This document shows positions 11,976 to 23,049 of a DNA stretch of 64,000 nucleotides, one piece after another. The notes below the pieces were generated by a model, which had not been told where the DNA came from, searched no databases, and saw nothing but the letters and a program-made list of their open reading frames with translations. The first letter of the stretch is position 1. Every line of letters starts with the position of its first letter. This DNA is from Erinaceus europaeus. Lineage: Eukaryota > Chordata > Mammalia > Eulipotyphla > Erinaceidae. The stretch is taken from the NCBI RefSeq assembly GCF_950295315.1, contig NC_080175.1, positions 71,152,752 to 71,216,751 of the forward strand, written 5' to 3'. Position numbers and translations under genes: made by a program.

Positions 11976-12185
11976 AAAAATTTTATTTATTTTCCCTTTT
12001 GTTACCCTTGTTGTAGTTATTATTGTTGTTGTTATTGATATCATCATTGTTGGATAGGACAGAAAGAAATGGAGAGAGGAGGGGAAGACGGGGGGAGGGG
12101 GAGAAAGATAGACACCTGCAGACCTGTTTCACAGCCTGTGAAGAGACTCTGCAGGTGGGGAGCCAGGGTCTCAAAACTGACCCCC
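11976..12185 (-). mobile_element. Family A SINE, head truncated
   Basis: The tail side TTATTTTCCCTTTTGTTACC and body are present; the tRNA-like head is cut at 12185. It faces the copy at 11637 tail to tail, about 55 bp apart. Confidence 0.85.
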
Positions 12186-12194
12186 GTAAACAAA

Positions 12195-12320
12195 TTCTTG
12201 ACAGGGAGGTAGCTCACCTGGTCGAGCCTAGGGCTTACTTATCTGAATTCCCAGTTTGATTCCCAACACCACAAACATCAGAGTATCATATGAAATTATT
12301 CTTTTATATGAAATAAATGA
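12195..12320 (+). mobile_element. Family C SINE
   Basis: CAGGGAGGTAGCTCACCTGG head, box B-like CCCAGTTTGATTCCCAACAC, then an A/T-rich end. Confidence 0.55.
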
Positions 12321-12667
12321 AAGAACTCTTAATGCAATAATGTATATGAAAACTTCAAACTAAGGAGACCTCTGGGGCAGAGCTATGAATACCAAGTCTC
12401 AAGAAGTTGAGTCTCCCCCCCAAAACAAGCATTATAACAAAATAACTCAACAAATTCCATCAGATAATAGCTGTGATTTCTGGTAAAGAAAGAACCATCA
12501 CTATCTGAAAGTTGGAGATTGTGTGTGGGCAATGAGAACAGGAAAGGGAAGGAGAGAAGGATTCAAGCAGGAATGGGGCACTGCATTGCCATGAGTGCCG
12601 TATTTGCAATTGTTTCAAATCCAGGTGGCAGATGTAGAGGACCACCACAAAGTCACCCTCCCAGCCA

Positions 12668-12893
12668 CTTCCCTTCCCTTCCCTTCCCTTCCCTTCCCTT
12701 CCCTTCCCTTCCCTTCCCTTCCCTTCCCTTCCCTTCCCTTCCCTTCCCTTCCCTTCCCTTCCCTTCCCTTCCCTTCCCTTCCCTTCCCTTCCCTTCCCTT
12801 CCCTTCCCTTCCCTTCCCTTCCCTCCCCTCCCCTCCCCTCCCCTCCCCTCCCCTCCCCTCCCCTCCCCTCCCCTTCCCTTCCCTTTCCTTCCC
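12668..12893. repeat. (CCCTT)n / (CCCTC)n pentanucleotide repeat
   Basis: About 30 CCCTT units, then about 10 CCCTC units (roughly 12822-12870), then CCCTT again. One strand is pure pyrimidine and the other pure purine with GGG in every unit. Apparent ORFs of 93-142 codons on both strands are repeat artefacts. Confidence 0.97.
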
Positions 12894-13244
12894 CAAGCTG
12901 AGTGGGGTTTTTGTTTGTTTTTAATGGAGTTCAGTGTTGCTGTTTAGAGCCATAGACGCATGAGCCCCTCAGCAAAACCCAGTGAGGCATTTGGCAGATT
13001 CAGAGAACTGAACATTGTACTCTGGTGGCAGCAGGAGGATTAACCAAATGGTGCCCCGCTGCCATAGAGAGCCTGTTGTTCGAAGTTAGACTGTCCTGAA
13101 GTCAGGAAAGCAAGTTTAATCCCACAGAAGAGCTTCCATTTTCAGGAAACAGTCTGGAAATAAGGAGATCTAGCCTACAAGTCTATTCTTTGAAACAATG
13201 TATGCTATGGTTTATATCTGTTACCAAATGATCTGCATTTGTCT

Positions 13245-13500
13245 AAAAGACAGTTATTGAATACTTTCACTCATATGTACCATAAAAAGAACTGAAACAC
13301 ATGAGCTTATTTTGTCACACTGTTGCTAAAACTTTGTGAAAGTTATGGTGGTTTAACCTTGGAAGTCAGGGGCAAAATCTGGGGTGGGGAGGAGGGTACA
13401 AAACTGTGATGGTGGTTGTGATATGGAACTATACCCTTGTAACAATATGATCTTGTAAACAATCATTAAATCATTAATAACGATAAACTTAAAATTGTAT
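13245..13500 (+). mobile_element. L1 3' end, sense
   Basis: It contains TTTCACTCATATGTACCATA and the terminal GGAGGGTACAAAACTGTGAT / GGTTGTGATATGGAACTATA pattern seen at the end of the L1 at 44760-44820. It ends in an A/T-rich tail near 13500. Confidence 0.65.
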
Positions 13501-13554
13501 TAACATATTAATAAAATTGAGCTACTTATAAGAGAAAGAAGAAAAAAGTAAGAA

Positions 13555-13570
13555 GGAAAGAAAGATATAT

Positions 13571-13648
<78 letters not shown>
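13555..13648. repeat. (GAAA)n then (GATA)n, left half
   Basis: GAAA units to 13627, then GATA units to the SINE insertion at 13649. Confidence 0.93.
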
Positions 13649-13944
13649 GGGGAGTCGGGCTGTAGCACAGTGGGTTAAGTGCAGGTGGCGCAAAGCACAA
13701 GGACCGGCATAAGGATCCCGGTTCGAACCCCGGCTCCCCACCTGCAGGGGAGTCACTTCACAGGCGGTGAAGCAGGTCTGCAGGTGTCTGTCTTTCTCTC
13801 CTCCTCTCTGTCTTCCCCTCCTCTCTCCATTTCTCTCTGTCCTATCCAACAACAACAACAATAATAACTACAACAATAAAACAACAAGGGCAACAAAGGG
13901 AATAAATAAATAAATAAAATAAATATTTTTTAAAAAGCTTTAAA
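13649..13944 (+). mobile_element. Family A (ERI-like) SINE inside a GATA repeat
   Basis: The copy is near the family consensus: a tRNA-like head, a CT-rich body (TCTTCCCCTCCTCTCTCCAT), a CAACAACAACAATAATAACT linker and an AATAAA-rich tail. GATA units flank both sides, as expected if the target duplication was taken from the microsatellite itself. Confidence 0.92.
13663..13730 (+). promoter_or_regulatory. Pol III internal promoter of the SINE at 13649
   Basis: Box A is TAGCACAGTGG (13663-13673) and box B is GGTTCGAACCC (13720-13730). Both match the tRNA-type consensus exactly. Whether it is transcribed is unknown. Confidence 0.7.
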
Positions 13945-14041
13945 AAAAGATAGATAGATAGATAGATAGGAAGAAAGAAAGAAAGAAAGAAAGAAAAAGA
14001 AAGAAAGAAAATAAAGAAAGAAAGAAAGAAAGAAAGAAAGA
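13945..14041. repeat. (GATA)n then (GAAA)n, right half
   Basis: GATA units resume after the SINE (13949-13969), then GAAA units to 14041. Confidence 0.93.
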
Positions 14042-15894
14042 GAGTAGAGCCACAAAGAATTTGATATCTGTTGTGACTGTGTAAGTGGGGGGAGCTTCTT
14101 CAAAAACATGAATTTTCCCTTAAAAAAAGCACTGTGAAATATATGTAAGAAAATCAGTAAAAATATTTTAATATTTACATTGTATTATTGTTAAAATATG
14201 CATAAAACCCTATTAAACAACATGTGTATATATACTGATGTAAAGGATTGGGTGCTTTTCACCAAATGTGGGTTAATTTATGCTCTGTGATACAGAACCC
14301 AGAAGAAGGCCTGGGAAAAGTTTCTCAAGGAAGTCCTTCCTCCTCTTCACAGATACATTATGACTTTTACATGATTTCATGTAGCATGGTGTACAGTTTA
14401 ATTATTTAATAATTATAGTCAATATCTGTCTCCTTTCAGTGAAGAACATCAAGAAATCTCTAGCAATTAAGACAGTTTCTAATATATAGACAATGCCTAG
14501 TGTTTATGTAATAGTGGTCTTGCCATTAGCAGCATAAATATGGATGGGTTTGACCAATGAAAACGTTTGGTAGTTGTTCATGTTTTTTCCCCTATTTAAC
14601 TATAACTTTATATAAGACCCTAAATCTAGAACAGTAATTAGCTATTACAGTCTACTAAGATAGATAAATAAATAACCTTACAAACTTAATTATAGACTGA
14701 CCCTCTCAGTTTGTTTCTCTAGTTTTTTTTCAGTTGTGTTTCATATCTATTTAGTCAATATTGTTTATTGCAAAAGAGAGAGAGAGAGAGGAATAATGTA
14801 ATCATTTAAAGCCTCTTAGAGAATTACTTTACTCCATAAATTTCTGCGTTCATTTTCTGGATTTGGGAAAACAAGAACTACAGATGTGAAAAAAAATGCA
14901 CCTCGTCAGGTATCTAAAGTCATAATTCATGAGTGGACCATTTGATATTTTAAATTTGCCTGAAAGATGTAATCATCCATTGATTATTCCTTACAAACCT
15001 TTTCAGATTTGGTAAATTTTGTCTCTATGACTTAATACTTACTGATTTGTTTAAATGTGGAGAGGACTTTCAGAAAAAAAGGAAATGAAGTTTAGCATAA
15101 GAATTCTGTAACTATAAGAACTTAGTGTAAGAATCCAGATTCTTCAGTCTGCAAACTTGGAGTCAAATCTCAGAAGTACCATGTTCTATTTAAGTGACCA
15201 TGAGGAAGCAACTCAACTAAGCAGTGCTTCTGTTTGCTCATCTGCAAAGTATAAGGATGCTTCTGTATGAATTAAATGAGCTCATTCATGTTAGAATTGA
15301 GAATAATGCCTGGCACATGACTAAAGCTTCTACATGTTGGCATCTGATGTTGCTTTTATTATTAGCTTTATGTTGAAATTAATTACTAGTGGAACATAAT
15401 AAAGATACTTAATTTCTAATTTATCAGTCAGCACATACAAAGCAATGCAAATTGCTACTAATTATGGCATAAGAGAGAAGTTGGTATCTTAAAATACCTT
15501 TTCCCCATGCAATTGAAAACATTATTGAATAGTATACTTTGGCCCCTAAGACAAGTAGATACGATTGTGTTTCAAAGTGAACACTATGATTATATGCATT
15601 TAAAAATGCAAAATGATACAAAACAAAAAAAAAACCCCACCTGGTTTAATTATTTCCAAGTTAATTTGTAGATATACTATTGCCTCCCTTATTTTTTTAA
15701 TAATAGATGGGTGGTATTCTTTACTGTAAGAAAAGATAGTTTTCAGGAGTTTATATCTGCTTGTTACTTTTGTAGTATAAAAACAGAAAGTAAATATTCT
15801 ATTTTAGTGACATATTTCCATCTCTGCCTGGAGCTTTATATAACCACAGAAAGCTGTGTGTGCACCATAGTCCAGAGGTGTAAAGGTTTAACAT
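14042..15894. other. AT-rich intron, unassigned
   Basis: Only a short GA run (14776-14791) stands out. Confidence 0.5.
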
Positions 15895-16195
15895 AGCCAT
15901 AAAGCAGCTCTCATCCAATACCTGCTGGGCGGTGAAGAATCAGTACCCAGATCCTCATGCTCTTGGCTGAGAAAATTCCGAGGGGCTTGTTATATACTGA
16001 CCCTCAAGTATTCCCTGGAACGGTTAAGCTCCAGTCACCCACTGTGATGGCTGGATTCATAAAAATACCTTCAGTTGATGGCTCTCCCCTTCTTGTCACT
16101 CTTTAAGTTGCTCAACCTCTCCTTTTAAGTAACTGCTTGCACTCAAACTTTATCTCTCTGTTTCAGGTGAACCCTAAGTAAGTGCCATGATAATT
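15895..16195 (+). mobile_element. Possible old LTR fragment
   Basis: A moderately GC-rich island lies in AT-rich intron, with AGTATTCCCTGGAACGG, TGTGATGGCTGGATTC and a tail GCACTCAAACTTTATCTC. The tail resembles the 3' end of MaLR/ERV-type LTRs. No target duplication was found. The call is tentative. Confidence 0.3.
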
Positions 16196-17485
16196 TCAAT
16201 TATGTGGTCAAATTTGGTTTGAATGCAGAATGGAGGTGGGTTTTACAGCTGGAGCAGAGACTAAGAGAAGAATAATAACTAGGAAGTTTTTTTTAACTAG
16301 ATTTTTACTAATAGGGACTATCTTCTTAGTTCTTTTCACCTTAGTACTTGCTGGCAGTTAGTTCATGACTGACAAACTTTACTTTCCTAAGTTTAGAAAA
16401 TAAATGAAGAACTCAAGTCTTTAATAAAGTAAATTGTTACAGAGACACAGTCCATTTTTTCATCCTTCCTTTACTCTGACTGAGGAATCTGGCCACTATT
16501 CACATAGTCTCTCATCTGCAGCAGTTCTGTAGTGAAATTGTGTGCTACCCTCCCCCCCAAAAAAAACCAGGCTCCCCCAGAAGTCTTGCTCAGCCTTAAA
16601 TGGTGACTAAGTGATCATGGTGAAGACTGAAGCAGTGGTTTCTCAGGGTGCTGAGTGAAAAAGACTTTCTCTCTCTCCCCTAGTGATATTTTAGACATTA
16701 TACTACACAAAGCTTGTCACTGTTTATTACATAGGAGTTTAAGTTCACCCATACTTTCTCTGGGCTAAATCCACTAGGCAGAAAATATTGATGATAAGAT
16801 ACTAGTTTAAAACAACTGGATACTCCACTTGTTTTCTCAGTTCACAATCTTTCTCCTCATTACAATGAATTTCTCTTTTCGTAGTTCTCCGAGTTCTTTA
16901 ATGCCACTGAAATCCCTTTGCAATATTCATTTGGATTCAGTCCACTTCATTGGAGACTATCTCAGTTCATCAAGAATATTTTATCTGCAACAGCTTAAGA
17001 AGGAAAGAAGCTTCTGGAAGCCTTTGAAAGCTTAGGCATTCATTAGCTTTTTTCCCATCATCTTTTCCACTTCCACTTGACTATCACAGATGCCCAGAAC
17101 ACTAAGACCTCTCAATAGAAGGAAACCTTAAAGTCATTTATGGACAAGTACAGGGGTTCTTTTCCAAGTTGACTGTGTGACCCAGTTCCACAAGCTACTC
17201 TTCTGTGGGTGACTGCCTTGAGTTGAAGGAGCATTTGTTCTCTCAGTGGCTTACATGATGCGGTATTGGCTGACACAATACTTCTTGGCAGTAGTATGGG
17301 TTAATAGGTCTTCCATTTCCTAAGAGACTTTTTATATTCAAATGGTGTTTTTTTTCTTTTATAAGAAGGTTTAGAAGATAATAGAGTTGTTATTGTCTCC
17401 AGGGTCACAAGCATGCAGGGGATTGCCACCCATGGGCCAGCCTTTTCAATCTCTTTGTCTTCAAGTTATAGAAAGACAAAAAGAA
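16196..17485. other. Intron, unassigned
   Basis: No repeat or exon recognised. The ORF at 16829-17035 has no domain. Confidence 0.5.
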
Positions 17486-17832
17486 GGGATCAGGCGGTAG
17501 TACAGTGGGTTAAGCACACATGGTGCAAAGCACAAGGATTGGCATAAGGATCCTAGTTTGAGCCTCCAGATCCCCACCTGCAGGGGGTCACTTCACTAGC
17601 AGTGAGGCAAATCTGTAGGTGTCTACCTTTCTCTCCCCCTCTGTCTTCCCCTCCTCTCTCCATTTTTCTCTGTCCTATCCAACAACAATGACATTAATAA
17701 AAACAACAATAATAACCACAACACCCATAAATAAAATTAAGTAGCCTCCAGGAGCAGTGGATTTGTGGTGCAGGCACTGAGCCCCAGCAAGAACCCTGAA
17801 GGAAATAAATAAATAAATAAATAAATAAATAA
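17486..17832 (+). mobile_element. Family A SINE with the 3' module
   Basis: GGGATCAGGCGGTAGTACAG head and normal body, then an extra block CTCCAGGAGCAGTGGATTTG ... GAGCCCCAGCAAGAACCCTG (17751-17803) and an (AAAT)n tail. Confidence 0.88.
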
Positions 17833-18088
17833 GGGAGTCAGGCGGTAGCGCCGGTGGCGCTAAGTGCAAAGACCAACTAAGGATTCTGGTTTGAGCCCCC
17901 GGCTCCCCACCTGCAGGGGAGTCGCTTCACAGGTGGTGATACAGGTCTGCAGGTGTCCATCTTTCTCCCCCCCCTCTGTCTTCCCCTCCTCTCTGCATTT
18001 CTGTCTTATCCAACAATGACAACATCAATTACAATAATAAAAAACAACAAAGACAACAAAAGGCAAAATAACATAATTTTTTTAAATA
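17833..18088 (+). mobile_element. Family A SINE with a deleted box A region
   Basis: It directly follows the previous SINE's tail. The head reads GGCGGTAGCGCCGGTGGCGC, lacking the CAGYGGGTTAAGCG stretch, so box A is destroyed although box B remains close to consensus. Confidence 0.88.
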
Positions 18089-18107
18089 AAATAAAACAAA
18101 AGAGAGA

Positions 18108-18238
18108 GAGAGTGCTGCACAGGGAAAGATACAGGAGCACTGGAGTCTCCCCCAGTGCTATAGTACCTTTATGTGTGGTTTCAGGACTTAAACCTTGGCT
18201 CTGCCATGCACCTTACTAGTTGTGCTATTTTCTGATCC
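18108..18238 (-). mobile_element. Old tRNA-like SINE (D/E type)
   Basis: AGTCTCCCCCAGTGCTATAG and GGCTCTGCCATGCACCTTAC suggest a decayed D/E copy on the minus strand. Confidence 0.4.
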
Positions 18239-18339
18239 TACTCATTGGTTTTGGAACTTAGTGTTGTATGACATCAGTTTGCTTTATACAAAACAAGAAT
18301 AGAATATAAGTGGAACACTCAGGTCAGTTTTGTTTTATT

Positions 18340-18495
18340 TCGAGGTACATAAGAAAAATATTCTAGAACAATGGTGGCTATCATTGGAGGAGGGGGAATT
18401 GAACTCTGGTGGTTGGTGGAGTTGGTGTGGAACCATATATACCCTTATTATCTTTAATTTTGTATATTGCTAATGCAAAATTTTAAAAAAAAGAA
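18340..18495 (+). mobile_element. L1 3' end, sense
   Basis: The terminal L1 signature is present: GGAGGAGGGGGAATTGAACT, GGTGTGGAACCATATATACC, then an A-rich tail at 18480-18493. Confidence 0.6.
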
Positions 18496-18499
18496 ACAT

Positions 18500-20063
18500 A
18501 TCCTGAATAAGTCATTTTATAATTATGACTATATATGGAAACTAGGTTAAGGAAATATTTAATTAAGGAGTTTGTAGAGTACTCTAGGTGAGAGTATTAT
18601 TAACATAATTTTCACAATACTAGGGGCCGCTAGATTCTCACTTTCTCCATTTGCTGGAAAACTAAATTGAATATGTTTGGGACTGTACTCCTGCTGCCTC
18701 TCCTCTACTAATGTCATAGCTTTGAAATCAGGAACTGGGATGCTGCATTTTGTTCTGTTCATCTTGGGGGATTTCCTAGTTCCCCTTGCCCAAGGCTGAC
18801 TGTTCTGAGATTTGTTATCCATAGGGCATTTGTTGCTAAATCCAAAAGTTTTTCACTTTACAGTGACATAAATCAGAATCAGGTCACTTTAAAATGAACT
18901 TTACTGCCTAAAGGGTACTAGACAACACAGAATTGCTCTAGGAAGACTCTCACTCAACCATAATTTATCTGATTGTATCTGTACTGAAAGTTACGGGAAG
19001 GGGGAAAGACTCTCTAAGGATCACTGAAATATGGCCATATTCTGACTTCTGCCCCTTGTCCCCCATGCAAGCTTACTTCCTAGCTAACCAAGAACTTCAT
19101 TCCAGACATACTTGTTTGTCCATATTTATCTGAAATGTCTGTGCCTCTCTCTACTCAAAATATTTTGCTCATGTTTGTCCCCACATAGCACTAGATTCCT
19201 ATGTCCAACATAAACACTTAGTTGAAAACTACAGCATACTTGAAATGGAGTGGAACATGGTGCTTTCTAGGGAGTAGTTCCTGTCCTCAGTCTGTACTCT
19301 TAGTTGAACATCCAAGGTTTGTACACAGTCATATTAGTCCACAGCAACAGCCATGGTTGCTTGTATACTGGGGGGTCAGTTACAGCTGTGTACCATGGAC
19401 TGGATCTGCAGAAAAGTGTTGCATTGTGAACCTATACACTGTAGTCAGGGACATCTGTCATGGACCCCCACCCTATTTTGGGCCTGCAACCTTCCCCTGT
19501 AGCTTCTGGAGTGTGCTTATGCCCTAAAATACCTCAGGTACCCAAAGTTGGCCCCAAGACCTGCCACTGACACAGCCTCTTGCCACTGTGCACTCAACCA
19601 GACAGGCATGTTCATACTACCAACTCATGCTTGCTGGGTATCCCAGAACCCTTTGCAGTCACTCAGGACCATCTGATGCTCTTGCAGTTATTGATGCCTT
19701 AGGATCCGTCTGCTTGAACCAATGTAAATCTTTACATCTCAAATGATGATATATTTGGGTATTTTCCAGTTTTTTGTTTGTTTTGTCATTGATTTATTTT
19801 CTATCACTGATTTTGACGTCTATTCATGGTGATCAAAAAAGAGGCCGGGTGTGATTTTAATCTCTGGCTGCTTCCTCAGAGATGGGCTGTGGGCATAGAA
19901 TCAATTAAGAAGCACTTTATTATTGCAGTCCTGTGGGATCTATACAATGCAAGCTTTACTAGCCACCACAGGCAAGTGATCAGGAAGTGTTCCCCTTGGT
20001 TGCAGTCATAGCATCCTGACTTCTGTTCTATCCAGGACTTATCCAGTACTAAAACATTTTTTC
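18500..20063. other. Intron including a GC-richer block of unknown origin
   Basis: 18500-19200 is ordinary. About 19220-19720 is richer in G+C and CC-rich (GACCCCCACCCTATTTTGGG), with a 101-codon frame (19222-19527) that shows no domain. It could be an old LTR or unlisted repeat; I cannot assign it. Confidence 0.35.
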
Positions 20064-20183
20064 AGGGTCTGGCAAAATAGCTCACATTGTACTTGTTTTG
20101 CTATATATGCAACCCAAGTTTGAGCCTGACCCTCAAATGCATTGGGGGAAGCAGTACTGCTTTACTGCTTTGTCTTTCCTCCT

Positions 20184-20229
<46 letters not shown>

Positions 20230-20410
20230 TTATTTTATTTTTTCTTTTAATTTTACCAGAGCACTATTCAACTCTGATGCTTATGGTGGTGCTGAGGATT
20301 GAATCCAGTCTTTTTGCAGAACCATTATGGTATCTCCCCAGCCCTGTCTCACTATTTCTATATGAAAAAGTTGGCCTGAAGTGATGAAGTCCGGGCAATG
20401 ACAAAAAAAA
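20064..20410 (+). mobile_element. Family E SINE, split by a family D insertion
   Basis: The first part (GGCAAAATAGCTCACATTGT to the CTCTCT run, 20064-20230) and the second part (GTCTCACTATTTCTATATG to GGGCAATGACAAAAAAAATT, 20347-20410) are one element interrupted at 20231-20346. Confidence 0.65.
20231..20346 (-). mobile_element. Family D SINE nested in family E
   Basis: T-rich tail, CAGAGCACTATTCAACTCTG, GGATTGAATCCAGTC and TATCTCCCCAGCCC on the minus strand. Confidence 0.7.
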
Positions 20411-20814
20411 TTAAAAATGATTTTTTTCATATTAATTTTTTTGAAGTAAATTGATCATAAAGTTTGTCTGGAGTATTACTTAGTCCAATAACCAGAGACT
20501 GAATTGTGTTTGTTACTCTCTGTTGAATACGACATTCTGAACTTTCCTTTCAAGCAGTGATTTCAAAGCATAAGTGTTACAGCTCCAGGGTGGGGAGACT
20601 GCACAGTGGCAATTCATAGAACAGGCGTGTGAGACATCCCAGGTTTAGGACCATCATCTCCAACCTATAGCTGAGTAGTGCCCTGGCTAAAACAAATGAA
20701 GAATAAATAAATAGCATGAATATCTCAACTCTTCCAAAGAAGTTAGTTATTCCCTGTGATTTTAAACTAAAAAAGAAAACATATTTATATATTATATATG
20801 AAAATATTATATTT

Positions 20815-21013
20815 TACTTATTTATTTATTAGAGATGGAGAGAAATTGAGATTGAAGGAGAAGATAGAGAGGGGGGGAGACAGACATCTGTAGCCCTGTT
20901 TCACCAATTATTCTGAAGCTTTCCCCCAGCAAGTGGGGACCAGGGGCTTGAACCTGGGTTCTTGCATACTGTAATGTGTGTGGTATAACCAAGTGTGCCA
21001 CCACCTGTCCTCT
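20815..21013 (-). mobile_element. Family B SINE
   Basis: TTATTTATTTATTAGAGATGG tail, AGCTTTCCCCCAGCAAGTGG, GGGGCTTGAACCTGGGTTCT and CCACCACCTGTCC head. Confidence 0.82.
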
Positions 21014-21019
21014 GAGTAT

Positions 21020-21206
21020 TTTGCTTTTTTTTTTCCTCCAGGGTTACTGCTGGGGCTCAGTGCCTGACTGCACTATGAATCCACTGCTCTTGGAGGCCAT
21101 TTTTCCCTCTTGTTGCCCTTGTTCTTTATTGTTGTTGTTGTTGTTATTGTCATTATTGCTGTCATTATTATTGGATGGAGCAGAGAGAAATCAAGAGAGG
21201 ATGGGA

Positions 21207-21241
<35 letters not shown>

Positions 21242-21352
21242 TAGCCACCTGCAGACCTGCTTCTGTGCTTGTGGGGAGCCGGAGGCTCGAACTGGGATCA
21301 TTACTCTGGTGCTTGCCATGTATGCTTAACATGCTGCCCTACCAGTGGCCCC
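21020..21352 (-). mobile_element. Family A SINE with the 3' module
   Basis: On the minus strand the usual A body is followed by the extra module (here GGGTTACTGCTGGGGCTCAG ... ATGAATCCACTGCTC, about 21040-21090) before the A-rich tail. A (GA)n run has expanded in the body at 21210-21236. Confidence 0.85.
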
Positions 21353-21962
21353 CTATTTTACTTCTTTATACTAAAATGAGACATGAAAAAAAATGAGTAG
21401 ACTTGTTCTTGTGTAGAAAAGTAAGATTGCAAAGAAGTTTCAAAGGAAGAGATTTTATAGAACTATATTTGACCCTCTATGTTTTTGCTGCTCTGAAGCT
21501 GTGAGCATTGGTAATAGGAAAAAAAAAAGGTTTAGAAACAAAATTTATCCAAATAAATTTGAACAGCTAGTTGACTTTACTCAATGGTTCATAAATTGGG
21601 CTGCATTCCATACAGCAAGTAAAAGGAAACTGTATAAAATGGAAGGTTTGAATAGCTAGGAAGAAAGGGTGCCAAGATTGTTAGGAAAACAAAATAATTA
21701 TTGTTTCAGCCAAAGCTAAATTGCTTTTTCAAAAAGCAAGGAGGTCTTGACCTTCAGATTGCTAGTTCTAACTAGGAAACTCCAATAGTTGCTTCAAATT
21801 CTTCCTTTAGAAGAGACTAAAACATCAAGTCAGCTAGGTATTAAGTCTTGGTGAGATTTGGCATAAATGACTCCATTTGTGGACTGTTGTTTCTTTTCTA
21901 ACAAAACAAATCCACATCCTTAATTTTGATGCTAGCATTTTTCTTTCCTCTTTTTCTTTCAG

Positions 21963-22056
21963 CTCTCTGGAGAAGTGATTTTGCAAATTGCCAATGAACC
22001 AGTTCTGCCCTTGAATGCTCTTGATCTAGCTTTAGAAGTTCAGAAGAGCCTCAAAG
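21963..22056 (+). CDS. NAALADL2: NAALADL2 internal coding exon (94 bp, phase 0 to 1)
   Basis: The exon encodes 31 codons plus one base, beginning LSGEVILQIANEPVLP and ending EVQKSLK with the first base of a Gly codon. It follows a pyrimidine-rich acceptor (TTTTTCTTTCAG at 21951-21962) and ends at a consensus donor (AAAG|GTGAGT at 22053-22062). The segment corresponds to the end of the peptidase-like domain of the glutamate carboxypeptidase II / transferrin receptor family (M28B). The ANxxVLP core aligns with the same position in PSMA/FOLH1, but the surrounding residues fit NAALADL2 as I remember it much better than FOLH1 or NAALAD2. NAALADL2 is a single-pass type II membrane protein of uncertain, probably non-catalytic, function; no catalytic residue lies in this exon. 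Phase 1 at the 3' end matches the exon at 37093. Family assignment is firm; the paralogue rests on memory, without a database search. Confidence 0.9.
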
Positions 22057-22469
22057 GTGAGTTTTCCTTGAATTTATAGTGTTTTTTTTTAACAAATAAA
22101 AAAATGGCTCAATGGATTTCTGTCAAGGCAAGGATAAAATCATGTGCTGTCTTATCAGTCACAGCAATGTGGTGTCTCCTTCTTAGGGAAGATTCTTGTG
22201 AAAGTAGCTGAGAACATTCTGGCTGCTAGGTGAGCTGGTATGAGGAAAGCTTCTGTGTAGATGTAAGAGCACAGATCAGATTGGAAATGTTTCACTTCCT
22301 TTTTCCCAGGAGATTTGATGGTGTCAAGATTCTGCTGCTATTTACAGGTTCCATGTGGGAAAGTACCATTCGGAGATCTGTTTTTCAAGTTTATTCCTGA
22401 TAATCATTCAGCTCACACAAGGGTAGAGTGCAGTTACTGCCTGGTAAAACATTTCTGTAAAGAAAAAGA

Positions 22470-22665
22470 AAAAAAAAAAAAGGATCCCTGCCATGTACAG
22501 GGAGCCAGGTTCAAGTTCTCTGTCCCCATCTACAGGAGATAAGCTTTACAAACAGCAAGGCATTGCTGCAGGTGTTTCTCTTTCCTCTTTGTCTATTTCC
22601 CTCTGCCCTCTCAATTTCTCTCTGTCCTATCAAGTATAAGAAAACTTAAATAAAAACCAAAAAAG
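22470..22665 (+). mobile_element. Family B SINE, head damaged
   Basis: GGATCCCTGCCATGTACAGG, then the CT-rich body and TCTCTCTGTCCTATCAAGTA. The first part is replaced by an A-run. Confidence 0.65.
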
Positions 22666-23049
22666 AAATTGAACATATCACATTTCACTAAAGTGCTGTA
22701 TCATTCTATATAAAGAACAGCAGAGAAGGAACTCTATATTCTGTTCTTCAATCCCTTCATGTCTGAATTTCTTTCTTTCAGCAGCCTCACTATTATCTCC
22801 ACTCCCCTTTTATATATATGCAAATTTTTCAATTAGGCTTCCAATTTGTCTTCACTGAACTTATATAAAGAGCAGTATTATAATTCCAGAATGTTCCCTC
22901 CTCCTTGTTGAGTCACACATCTAACTATCAAAGGCACACATCTCACTGTGAGTATTTATCTATAATCCTTGGACAGTGAATTAATTCCTCAGAAGAGCCT
23001 AATACTTCTGTACCTGAAAATTTAAAGCTTTTTTTTTGGTATCACCTGA

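Larger units (their letters stand above)
1..21962 (+). other. NAALADL2: NAALADL2 intron, 3' part
   Basis: This is sequence upstream of the first recognised exon and is taken as intron of the same gene because its 3' end is a normal acceptor. No coding exon of NAALADL2 was recognised in it. It contains SINEs of families A-E, L1 3' ends, a probable solo LTR and several microsatellites, listed separately. The short open frames scattered through it show no domain, and most fall inside the repeats. Confidence 0.8.

Noticed and set aside
12519..12947. ORFs of 142, 109 and 93 codons on both strands
   Set aside because: They are translations of the pentanucleotide repeat (SLPFP / REGKG) and have no other content.
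13649..13730. tRNA gene
   Set aside because: Box A and B match, but this is the head of a dispersed SINE and the downstream sequence is the SINE body.
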